A stretch of 64,000 nt of DNA. Source: Mangifera indica. Taxonomy: Eukaryota > Streptophyta > Magnoliopsida > Sapindales > Anacardiaceae. Each line of letters begins with the position of its first letter. Position 1 is the first letter of the stretch. The stretch lies in NCBI RefSeq assembly GCF_011075055.1, contig NC_058139.1:11739584-11803583 (forward strand), in the 5' to 3' direction. The translations under genes and the position numbers were made by a program. The notes under the pieces are model-generated. The model saw nothing but the letters and a program-made list of their open reading frames with translations. It was not told the origin of the DNA and ran no database searches. Below, one piece after another: positions 36,051-47,060 of the stretch.

Positions 36051-39000
36051 ACAAACCCCATTTATCTGTTAAAATTTTTCTGCATTAATGTGAAAGGATT
36101 TAGCAGACCAAATTTAGTATGTTATAATTTGGTTGTGACATTTTAGGGGAAGCTGTACTTTGTGAAGATCTCTTCTTTACCTGTAAATGCATGTAAAGGA
36201 GTCTCACAATAATAAATATATGGTGGGGACGAGGCCTCAGAATTGTAGCTTTTTACTGGTGCAGCTATTATGCTGCCAACATTTTAATTCTTGAGAAGAA
36301 CCCATCTGCTTATAATTAAAAATATACATATCAAACTTCCAGAATTCTTAATGGGGGAATGAAAAATCTTTGAATTTAATAGATCTAGGTGGGTAGTCTT
36401 AAGCATAGAAAGAACATGGGAACCTTCAATAAAAATAGGTTTCATGGTGGTTGATAATCCAAATGCCTTTTGGAATTCTAATTGTAGCCAATTAATTTAT
36501 CTTCTTTTGTGAAATTTCACATCTTCCCAGGTTGTTAACTGCAAGAAATGTATCTAGCTCTTGAGTTTTTTCTACAATTTTGTATGAAGTCAATGTATAT
36601 ATTAGTATCCAAGTTAATTAATGTAAGTGGGCATCAAGTTTATTGGCCAATTTTTGACTTGGAACAATTATCACTTTGAAAAAATTAAAGATATAACTTA
36701 GAAGAAGCTGTCTGGGTTTAAAAAGATTCAGATTTGGATGTTAGCTCACGTTGTACCATAGCATATAGCATTGTCAACTAAACTAACCGGCCTTTGTTAA
36801 TCCTGATCAACCCGGCTATTTGTTGTGCTAGTCGCAACTTTATTGTCTCATTAGTAACTACTAATCACATCTTGTTTGTGCTAAATCCCTCCTTTTGTGC
36901 AACCTTTGCCGGCACTTAGTACAAATTTTAGCTGTAAATTTAGAATATACATCTCCTTCTTTGTTATCTCCATGAGATGGGTGATAAAAAGGTGTCAAAA
37001 TACAGATGATTAGAGGGACATTAATAGCAGAATATTAGCACTTTTTAATATAATAATAATTTATGTGAAGATCATGTGCATGTACATTATGTATTCCAAT
37101 GGTGGCCAGTGTGTTTGAGTCTACTATATTGTGAGAGTCATTTTCCCATTGCTTTTGCCTTTTCTTTTCTTGGCCATGCATGGATTATTCATTAACAACT
37201 TCAAACATAAAACAGCTTTTATAGGGTAACTTGAGTGGTAATAGAAGAGATTTTATGTATAAAAAAGTATGAGTTTAAATCCTCTTTGATGACTTTTTAA
37301 AATTAAACTCTTAATTTATTCAATGCAATGATTATTGGTGGGTAGAAGGCATAAAGACGAGAGAAAGCTTGACTTGAGAGGTAAGGTGAGTGTTGGTTTG
37401 GTTCTCAAAAAGTGATGCCCAAATGACAAGTAGACAGCTTGCAATGAAAGAATTGGCCATCCTTTAATTTGTCTTCTGCAACAGCCACCACGGCTTGTAA
37501 TATATATCAATAGACTAAGATAAGATGCCTTACTTTGGCTTTATGCTTTGGCCATTGCTAGCTTCATGCCTCTGCCTCTCTTATCTTCATATTCATCATC
37601 CTTGACATAATCTTGAACCTCCATTGGTGGGTCACCTTGATCACTTGCTTTTTTACTGTTGCTTCACTAAAGTAGAGACCATATGTATCCACTGCTCCTC
37701 CAATATTATTCCACAAGATTACTTCAGCATCTTCCATCGTTAACTTGTCAATACCCAACAATAATACAACTTCAAATAATTGGTCAATAGGAGTTTCTTG
37801 CCTCTATTTTAGAAGCACTATATATTTTATTAATATATAGGATCTGAGACACTTACAACCAACAAAGCCTTTTTACATCTAAATAAATGAAAATCCAAGA
37901 AGAGATCTCGAATATATTATGATAGAACTCTTATGAGAACTACACCTAAAAAACTAGTTATTGAGATTGGAGAGTCCAAGACCATATAAACCTCATCTTA
38001 GTTGTCCATACTTTCCAATGTGAGATCCAAGTCTCATATTTTGTACTTGAGATCCCAATATACCACGACTATATAAATCTCACACTAGTTGTTTATACTT
38101 TTTAATATGAGATCCAAATCTCATATCTTACACTTAGGATTCTTACATACCATTACGCAACGTAGTCCAAGTGCCCAAGCAAGCTGGTTGTACATTAGCT
38201 CCCTGCTAACCCTAGACAAACACTGCAATGTCGGTGTCATCACCCATGGCTCGTTATTGCAACTGGGAGATATGATAGTGTCTCTAATATCAAATGATAT
38301 GAACCTTAAGAGAACTATACTTCAAAAGCTAACTATTAAGATGGAAAAGCTCAAGGTCATATAAACCCTACACTAGTTACTTATACTTTTCAATATAGAA
38401 TCCAAGTCTCATACCTTACACTTGAGATCCTAACATATCTAAAATACTTTGGTTAGCTACAAGATTTAAAGATGAATTTATCTACGAGTCACACACATTA
38501 ACTTTTTACTCTCTTATGTGATTCCAAACTAGTTGATGTGATTTGTTGTCATCATAGATGTATATAATTTAGAGTTTTGCATAAGATTCATTAAGGTAGA
38601 AGAAATTAGAATCTAAATAGATTATGGTGTACCCACTACTGTTTAATGTGAATGCGTATCAAAAGAAAATAAATAAAATAAGACATAAGATTTTAATGTG
38701 GTTCAACCTGATAGTTGAAATACTTACATTCATAGTATAACTATTAGCATATATGTATCTTGTAGAGAGTACAATACAATGAATTATCTCTAATGGTTTC
38801 TTTCTAGTGTCTTATCATCATAATCCATTTCTCTAAGATAAATTTTCATATTTATAGGACCATTAAAGAGAAAACACATTCAAATTAGAATGTAATCAAG
38901 GATTTTTGGTCCTAACAAGATTTTAATAGTATAAATAATGAAATGTCAACATGTCATTAGGTCTTATTTTTCTCTAATTTAAATCTATATAATTAGATAA

Positions 39001-39620
39001 TAATATATCATTGTTTGTGTAAAAAGTTACACATATAACACTTCCTTTAATTGAAATAAAGAAGAATATTAGTAGTATAAAAAATATCTCGATTAGGAAG
39101 GGCATGTGTGGCTGGCTTCCTTCTTTAATGAAGCAAGAATTTAATTATGGCTCTCCAACTTTCTTTTTTGGTCAGCTAATAAAAGTTATTTTGGCCGACA
39201 CCCATTGCTGATCCAATAATTATATGGAAAGGTTTAAGTTACATGAGTCTAAAAGAAACACAAATAGCGGTATTTTAAGGGGTGGATAAAAAATAATCCC
39301 AACCTTAGAGTTTTACTATTTTAGTAAATTAACTAATCAAATATAAAATTGCCTTCACCTCCAACTATACAGAAAGAACCCTATTAGAAGCAACTAAAAA
39401 TTCTTATTTTCATTCTCTCTCATTTACATTTAGATATTAAGACCGAAATCTAGGAAAGAAGTTCATTACATCTAGTTATTTAGGTGAAAGATTAACTATA
39501 AATTCCATTTATGGAATGATTGTATTCTTTGTTTTTCAGGTGAATTGATTACTTTTCTATATAGATCAAATTTTGTCAAAATGCATAATGGAAATTGGTA
39601 TGCATGATACACATACTAAG
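36051..39620. other. Intergenic region with short direct repeats, no supported gene
   Basis: A 65-codon minus frame (37761-37564) has balanced protein-like composition but no recognisable domain. Two direct copies of a roughly 150-base segment occur at about 37918-38060 and 38285-38440, each with ACCATATAAACC- or GTCATATAAACCC-type sequence and GAGATCC / CAAGTCTCATA motifs. A partial third lies at 38065-38145. This looks like old TE-derived sequence. Confidence 0.4.
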
Positions 39621-39629
39621 GCTTATCAA

Positions 39630-39850
39630 AATTTTGCAATGTGTAACGTGCGAAAGCCCTATTGATATTTTACTATGTGTAATTTGTGTGTGGTTTTAAT
39701 GAAATTTTACGGTGTATAATGTGTAAAGGGCTCATTGACATCATTCAATGTGTAATGTGCGAGGGTTTTATCACGATTTTACAATGTGTAATGCATGAAG
39801 GGCTTATTGATATGTTATGTTAAGAGGGTTTATTAATATTTTCCACTTCT
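39630..39850. repeat. Degenerate tandem repeat (units of roughly 40-50 bp)
   Basis: The phrase AATGTGTAATGTGCGA(A/G)GG...TTATTGATATTTTAC recurs about five times with mutations (near 39637, 39683, 39733, 39758 and 39784). It is a decayed minisatellite. Confidence 0.6.
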
Positions 39851-42197
39851 TGTGTCATATGCGGTATGCATAAAAATCTTGAATAAAATGGAATATTTTT
39901 ACATGATTTAATTATTAAATAATTCATTTATATATTATATATTATTATTGTAGGATTGATCAAAGTGTTGAATGTTGTTCTTTTGGTTAGATACAAAGGA
40001 TAATGGACAAAGAGAGAGAGTAACACAATGAATTATGTTGGCAAAAACAAAATATGGTGATAATCCAACCAAACATGATGTACGAGGGATTAGTTGAGTT
40101 TAATAACCGTCCACGCATTGATTGTGGCAAAAACATTATCTATATAATTATGAAACCAAAATATACCATAAATGGGATACCTTACAACATCAAGGATGAT
40201 AATAATGTTACTTGTATAATTGTCTTTTCTAAAAAGATGATACAACTCATTCATGTATTTGTGACTATTATCTCAACTGTAAAGAAGATCGTCTCAAGTA
40301 ATTGGTCTCAAAGCACATAGATTTGAGAGTTGAAATAGCTTGTACATTGAGAAAATAAATATGTTTGGTTAACTTTCTATTCCATATATGGAGGAACAAT
40401 ATCATTTTCTCATAAGGGAAAAATATTGAAGTTCAAGACATGTTAAATGATACATATATAGTCATGTCTACTAAAACTATTAGTAAATTTGATGAAGTTA
40501 AAATAACCATCTCTCACACAAATTGTTAGCGGCAAAATACTATCATATTAGGTGCTTAAAAATCAATCATCAAGGTTAGATTTGTAATTTCATCCAAACA
40601 ATATATTGTATTTTATTAATGATGAATTAGAAATTCTTCATCTATTATTGCATATGTATGTACTTGTGTTTATATGATAAATGTCCATAAATTGGTAAAA
40701 CTGTTAAAGGGATTAATGTGTAACTTAATCTTGAAAACCATATGAACACATACGGTGGTCAATCGAAAAGCATCTGAAGTCTTAGTATTATTTTGATCAA
40801 GATCATAGATAATATGGTAAAACTATCATCATGTTGAATGATCATACCAAAAAGTGATGATAAATCTCATGTGTCGAGATTACTAATATCAACCTAATGC
40901 AACACATACATGTCGTTTAATTGTATGTTTGTTAGAGTGGCCAACCAAAAAGATTTCACATAGATGTTAACCCTAATATTAGTGGAATAAATGCTCTAAT
41001 GGATGGTGATATATCATCCTTATACTTGAGATCACAATACTAGAGCATTTCATGCACTAATTAACCTAATTTGACATTAGCTTAATGTTTTATTAGAGTT
41101 ATCAATACAATAGTTGTTGGCTATATCAAGAAATGTAACGAAGCTATAGTGGATCGACAAAGGATTAATTATTCTCAAGTAGGTGAGAAGATATCTTGTG
41201 TTATTATTTGATGAAATATGTGGCCAAAATGGGATTAGGGTTGGTGCCCAAGTCTAATAATACCGATTTGTTGCTTTTGAAAGTCAAACCCTGAATTGAA
41301 GAAAACTAAGTTAAATATTACTTCTGTGCTTCAACCTTGATGAAATATCAGTATGATGAAAGGATTCGATTGCAATAACTATACCATTGAAAGGTATAAT
41401 TAGTTTAATATTAATTCTCTATTTGTCAAATGACAATGATGTCTTTGTAGACTACTCATAGTCTATGAATAATGAGATGATTAATTGTAGATTAATAAGG
41501 TTTTTATTCACTGCCAATTTATTAAAGAACCCATGAGTAATACACTATAAGAGATTGTTTTCTATGACTGATAATGTTTGAGTTTGATGAATAAAAAGAG
41601 AATCACCTCAAGTTTTCCCTAAATACAGTGAACTTAGATATATAAACATATGCCTTAATATTTGGGAATAAACGTAAGACAAAAATTATACCATCTAATT
41701 GAGAGAAATAAAAAATTTAAGGGCCAAAGTTAAATACCTAAAAGTTATAGGTGTAGGATGTAAATAGTGTGAATTAGGGTTATAAGATGTTTCATATAAA
41801 TTGAGACTTATCTCAAAATCTCTTACCCTTGTCGTTTATCACAAAGAAATGATAGAAAATATTTTCTCTAATTTCACACTTTCATTTAATCCCATAGGTT
41901 AGCACCCATGAGACCTTGTAACACTTTCACATGATTTGTTGCATTACAGAGCTAATGTGTGGATGAGTAAGGCCTTGTTGAAGTGACAAAGGAAGCAAAA
42001 ATGTTGTTGGGATGAATCTTTGTGTGGTGGAGCCTCTAAACACAGATGTATCTTTCTAATTTGTTTTAGAATTACACATAAAATGATCCCTTAATCATAG
42101 GGACATTTTTGGGTGATTCCTTGATTGAAATTTTTTATATTCCCCTATTATTTGTGTATTGTTAGGATAAAACCTAAACCTAAGAGTAATAGTTATA
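39851..42197. other. Gene-free interval
   Basis: No gene is supported. An 88-codon frame at 40054-40320 faintly recalls the N-terminal part of MULE transposases (INGIPYNIKDDNNVTCIIV), but not enough to call it. Confidence 0.3.
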
Positions 42198-42205
42198 TAT
42201 GCAAC

Positions 42206-42563
42206 TAGGGCTGGATTCGAGCCGAGCCGAGCTTGGCTCGCAGCCAGCTCGGGCTCGGCTCGGCTTTTTGAGGGCCGGCTCGAGTTCGGCTCGAGCTCAA
42301 CTCGAGCCGAATTCGGCTCAGCTCGAGTTCGGCTCGGTAACGGCTCGGCTCGGCTCATTTTTATATCAAAACGACACCGTTTTGTATATATATATGAATC
42401 AAAACGACGCCGTTTTGTATAAAAAAATTTTTAAAAAAATATCCCGAGCCAGCTCGGGCTCGGCTCGAGCTCGATCGAGCCGAGCTGAGCCCGGCTCGTT
42501 TCGGGCTCGAACCGAGCCGAGCCGAGCTCGAGCTCGAGCTGGCTCGGCTCGAATCCAGCCCTA
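42206..42563. mobile_element. CG-rich hAT-type MITE, 358 bp, perfect 8-bp target duplication
   Basis: The terminal inverted repeats are TAGGGCTGGATTCGAGCCGA and its mirror ending CGAATCCAGCCCTA. Identical 8-mers TATGCAAC flank it at 42198-42205 and 42564-42571, the size expected of hAT elements. The two halves are built from many variants of CGAGCC/GGCTCG and fold on each other. The AT-rich centre holds two copies of AAACGAC(A/G)CCGTTTTGTAT. All open frames here arise from this repeat and are not genes. Confidence 0.92.
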
Positions 42564-42571
42564 TATGCAAC

Positions 42572-43575
42572 AATATGATTTAAATGAGTTCTTATGTTTT
42601 TATGATCATACATTCCTTTTTTATTTGTTGAATGGTCATTATAGCATGCTATGATTTTTTTCAATTCTAATTTAATTCTAGTTTGTATTTATTTAATTGA
42701 TTTTTGTTGAATAGATCTCGATTGTGGTTGAATGTTATTCAATATTGTGTTGTCGCCTGAAATCTCATGTTATCATGTAACTTTTTGCAAGATAATTGAT
42801 CAAGAATGTCTCCCAAGACATCTTGGATCCATGGGAGGGCATTTCACTCCCTTAAAAGCCTAACAAATTGACATAGCATGACCAAATAACAAAAAGAATT
42901 TTAGCATTTCTAGAATTTGATTGACCATTTCAAATAAAAGTCGAAGGCTCCATAGTTGACCAATCTCATCGAGTGGTTCACTCTAAACTGGTTGACCAAA
43001 TTTCAATAATAGGTGGATTTTTTGCATCAACACGTGAAGGTTGAACATCTTTGCTACACAATGTTGTGCGTGGTTGAATAACATATTACCCAAATTCACA
43101 CAATTAGACCCAAAATTAATGTTTTGGAACTAAAAAAGTTATTAATTGAATAACACAAACTTAAAAAATCAAATTAAAATTAAACAAATAAATTAACAAA
43201 GAGTAAAATACGTTGTATGTGGTTGATAACATGCCATTGATACGTATATTGTTTCTGGTACATAAGCCTAAAACCAATAAGATGCATGTTTATTTGTAAC
43301 ATCAAATACTGCAATTAATGTAGATATACATTGCCATATTTACAACCATTCGGGTAGAGTTAGGTCACTACATAATAAAATAATATCATGTGACATGAAA
43401 TTATTCTATTAATAAAATTATGTATACCTATTTTAAATATATAAATAGGTACATATTTCATGTGTGTCTGAAATAGATATATACAATATATTGCCATTAT
43501 TTTATAAGATTAATTTAAATTTGGAAAGGATAAGATACTGCTACAACCATTGAAGTAAGCTAATTTATCAAAGAA
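42572..43575. other. Gene-free AT-rich interval
   Basis: No open frame or repeat of note. Confidence 0.4.
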
Positions 43576-43809
43576 TTATAAAGCAAGGCGGCCGACCATG
43601 GCATGGAAGTTTGTGTAGCACAAGTAGTAGTGGGCATTCCCAGTCAACAATTGAGAATATTTGAGAGCGTCAACAACATGATTTGGGAAAATTATGTCAG
43701 GCTGTGGAGAAATGTAGTAAATTTGAGTGGCAAAAGCATCTATCCTTTTAAACAATGAGAAATCTCCAAATGAGAATGATGGAAGGTGCTGTTCACCACT
43801 TGTTCTTGT
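43576..43809 (-). CDS. Unassigned coding-like segment (possible terminal exon or gene fragment)
   Basis: On the minus strand a 77-codon frame without ATG ends at a stop at 43578-43576. It is richer in GC than its surroundings and reads like protein: SFSFGDFSLFKRIDAF, then YYISPQPDIIFPNHVVDALK and NAHYYLCYTNFHAMVGRLAL at the end. I do not recognise the family. It could be the last exon of a gene whose other exons I missed, or a captured fragment. No matching upstream exon was found by reading to about 44.5 kb. Confidence 0.25.
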   Translation of the reverse strand, partial: TRTSGEQHLPSFSFGDFSLFKRIDAFATQIYYISPQPDIIFPNHVVDALKYSQLLTGNAHYYLCYTNFHAMVGRLAL

Positions 43810-44508
43810 TCATAATGGGAGAGTGTAAATCCCACTTCTCTTTTTGACTTGCTAATCCATTATTTAATTCTTTTTAGATTTCTTTTCTTTTGGAGTATGG
43901 TAACACCAGTCTAATAATATAATTGGAAATATATGTTGTAGTTCAACAACAATTTTAATTCAAAGTTTTGATTTTGATTTTCTATATTTTTTAGATTTGA
44001 GCAATTTGATTGATTTTATATATATTTTAACAATAAAAAATGTTATCATCAATCACAAAATATTCTAATTAAAAATAAATTTTAATGTTAATGATATATT
44101 TAAAATAGGAAAATTAGTTTAAATAGTCTAATTTTATTTATTCAAATCGATGTTAGTTAATACTCTATGAATTATATGAATAAAAACAAAAAAAATGTAT
44201 TTTATTGAAATTGTTTTTCGCCAAATTACGTTGTGATTTGTGTGTTAAGACTATTTTATCTTATTAGAAAATGATACATTTTTTGTCGATAGGAAGTTTT
44301 GGATTTAGGGTTAAATATTTTTAATTTTGATTAGTATTTTAAAGTCTTTTTAAGTTTAAACTGATTGTTAGATAATAAATAATTGTTTTTTTTGTTAATT
44401 TATTGTTTGATTTGTTGATTTAAATTATGAATTTGGCAAAAAATAAGACGATTTTTCTGTAATCAGACATGAAAAACCTAATAGGCGCAATTGCGTCAAA
44501 TTATTATT
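43810..44508. other. Gene-free AT-rich interval
   Basis: Strongly AT-rich; no open frame or repeat is recognised up to the MITE target duplication. Confidence 0.4.
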
Positions 44509-45109
44509 GGCCAAACGACTATTTAAGGTATGCTGTAATGACAAGTTTTTTAACTATGGAAATATGGCCAGTTAAATTTAACAGAATAACGCCTGAAAAT
44601 TTTATCTCCTTTTGCCCCCTAAAGTTTGCCCAGCCTAAGTTTAAGAAAATGGCAGTTTCTAGGGTTTGGTTTTGAAATCTGACCTCTTCCGTTGCCGACG
44701 GCTTCTTCCCGAAGAATCCGGTGATCGGATTTGGAGGTCCGATCGTGAAAAGCGGTGGGAGACGAAGAACTTCGTCGGGGAAGACGAAGTTCTTCGTCTG
44801 GGAAGACGAAGAACTTCGTCTCCCACCGCTTTTCCGGCGACGATCGGACCTCCAAATGGGAGGAAACCAATCACGGAAGGAGAGGATTCTTAATCGGCAA
44901 CGGAGCCGGAGAGGTCGCCGGAGATTTCAAAACCAATAGGGTGAAACTGCCATTTTCTTAAACTTAGGCTATTTTTGTTTTCAAACTTTCACAATTTTAC
45001 CCTTAACGTTAAATTTAACTGGCCATGGGTGGGTGTTTGGTATTTCCATAGTTAAAAGGGGGAAACTTGTCATTACAACATACCTTGGGTGGGAAATAGT
45101 CGTTTGGCC
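44509..45109. mobile_element. Mutator-like MITE, 601 bp, perfect 9-bp target duplication
   Basis: It begins GGCCAAACGACTATTT and ends AAATAGTCGTTTGGCC, between identical 9-mers ATTATTATT at 44500-44508 and 45110-45118. It is a long fold-back: ATGGCAGTTTCTAGGGTTTG on the left faces CAATAGGGTGAAACTGCCAT on the right. The centre alternates GACGAAGAACTTCGTC and GACGAAGTTCTTCGTC palindromes (44760-44820). Overlapping short frames on both strands are artefacts of this structure. The left terminus has lost about 9 bases after ACTATTT compared with its relatives. Confidence 0.92.
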
Positions 45110-45479
45110 ATTATTATTCATAATGCCCAGTCATTATTCATTATAAATGGGGTGCTAAGGCACTTAGGACGCATACTAGGGGAAAATTGATATTTGCCCT
45201 ACGCCAGTTATTGCTCATTGTCCAATCAAATTAGGGCAAAATAATAAGCACGGTGCCTACTCAGGGGCAAAGATAATTTCCCACAGGCCCAAAATAATAT
45301 TTTTCTTTCACTTTATTTAATTGTATATGTTTTTAATTTCGTACGCTTATTTGTTTTAACAATATATCTCTTGTATATTAAATTGAATTCTGTTGTTTTT
45401 TTTTTTTTTATAAAAAGATCAACTTAAGGAGAAGAGAAGGGTATGATCTTGGTATATCTAGTTAATTTCGAGAAAGGGC

Positions 45480-46400
45480 AATATAGGTTTAATAAAATGC
45501 ACTTTAGGATGCAATTAAAGATTAGAGCACATCATAACATTATAGGAAAAATTCATACATGGAAAGTTGAGTAGGACTTAGAAGGAATTATTTTGAGACT
45601 CATGTTTTGGGCAATTTATTGATATGGAGAAGTTTAGGTTTAGTGTTGTGCTCTTTCATTTAGTACTTTTTAGGTAAATTAATCATAGAAACCCGTCTTT
45701 GGAGTTTGTTTTCAACTTAATTGGGTGGATATCTAATTAGCCCTTTGGCATTTGCATTGTGATTGGATTAAAGTCTAGTTATCAGATCAACATACAATCA
45801 TATGTGTCAGTCTTAACTGTGATTTTGAATGTAGTTTAGTTTGTTATAGGGCTTTCCATTTTGTTTTTGAAGCACAGGTTTGTAGGAACAACGATGACGA
45901 TTTTTTCAAGTTGGTGGTTCTGTATTTTCTCCACCATAGGGTTATGGGATTAGACAAGAGGAAAATAGTTTTGAGGTGCTTTCTAATTTTAGTGGATATT
46001 TTTAGACATTACACATGGGTTTTATAGTTGGAATTTAACAATTGATTCAATAAGGTAGACTATACAAAATAAATATGAGGACGTTGCTCGCTGATATCCA
46101 CCGTTTGTAGATGTCCCTCCTACACTTAATTATGCATCGATGGGTTTTCTTTTAGCATTCCAGGTAAGCATCTTTTTGTTATTTGTTAACTATTCCTTTC
46201 CACTATATTTTACTAAGAACATTTATTTTTATTCTGTAGTTTTGAATTCACAAGACCACAAGACCTAGGGAATTTTGTTAGAGTTCTCATATGTTGAAAT
46301 GGAGGACCAACAACGTCTCAAGTTGGGAGGATTTGCCTATTATTTTGGCTCGGGGCAATACATACTAAACAATTGTTATCTTTCTTTTTAATTGTTAATT
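45480..46400 (+). pseudogene. Remnant of a transposon-borne DUF1985 (Ulp1-associated) gene
   Basis: Broken frames follow the DUF1985 pattern in order. First comes SCFGQFIDMEKFRFSVVLFH from about 45.60 kb. FGICIVIGLKSS follows near 45.75 kb, then LVVLYFLHHRVMGLDKRKIV at about 45.91-45.97 kb and the YTWVF region near 46.01 kb. YPPFVDVPPTLNYASMGFLL ends at a GT donor near 46.165 kb. DUF1985 proteins in plants are commonly carried with Ulp1-like cysteine protease domains by Mutator-like and related transposons. Stops and frameshifts show it is dead. No protease part is recognised downstream. Confidence 0.55.
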
Positions 46401-46629
46401 TTAACATTTATTATAATTTCATCCATTTTTATTGAAATTATTAGGATTTTGAGATTTTGCTTTCAACTAGTACGAAAAAGGACGCTAAGTGGTATCGACT
46501 TGTGATGAAATTCTTGGGCTACAAGGATGTTGATGCCACTTGCACATCACGTACAATTCTGCCACATATTAGTCAGATAACGATTCTGTTATGAAGATGA
46601 AGCATCCTTAAAGGTCGTATGATTAGTGT

Positions 46630-47060
46630 TGTCAAGTATGTTCCAAACTTTATCATCTGGCCTAAAATATGAATATAGTATATAATATATCATATAATAT
46701 AATATGATACAAATAAAAAATGATATATATTATAAAATATATCAAATTAATATAATAATATAAATATATTATATGATATGGTATGTATCATATGATAAAA
46801 TACGTAATATCAGTATGAATAGATATATCTTTTTAGTGAAATGATAATGTGGTTGGGTTATATCTGAAAAATTTTAAAATTTTAAATAATGTTTTGATAT
46901 TTTCTAAAATAATGATATAATAATTATAATTTTTTATTTTTTATTAATATTTATAATTTTTTAAAGACATATCTTACGATATAATATAACATACGATATA
47001 AAAAATTAGTTTTGATACACAATATAATATGCAATTTAACTATCATTATGCTAATTTCTC
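46630..47060. repeat. AT-rich GATACG/ATATCGTAT dispersed repeat
   Basis: Contains many ATATGATATGGTATGTATCA-like near-palindromes and TAGTGAAATGATAATGTGG, matching the style and order of pieces near 22.3, 48.9 and 60.5 kb. No terminal repeats are fixed. Confidence 0.5.

Noticed and set aside
37564..37761. 65-codon minus-strand frame with fairly normal protein composition
   Set aside because: No recognisable family, no adjoining exons and no promoter context; kept only as a note.
40054..40320. 88-codon frame resembling the N-terminus of a MULE transposase
   Set aside because: The resemblance rests on one short stretch (YNIKDDNNVTCIIV); no zinc-finger or transposase core follows.
42199..42664. 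Overlapping Ser/Arg/Ala/Glu-rich open frames on both strands
   Set aside because: They are translations of the CGAGCC/GGCTCG hAT MITE and have no independent coding evidence.
44619..44961. Five overlapping frames on both strands in the 44.6-45.0 kb region
   Set aside because: Artefacts of the GACGAAG palindromes in the centre of a MITE with a perfect 9-bp duplication.
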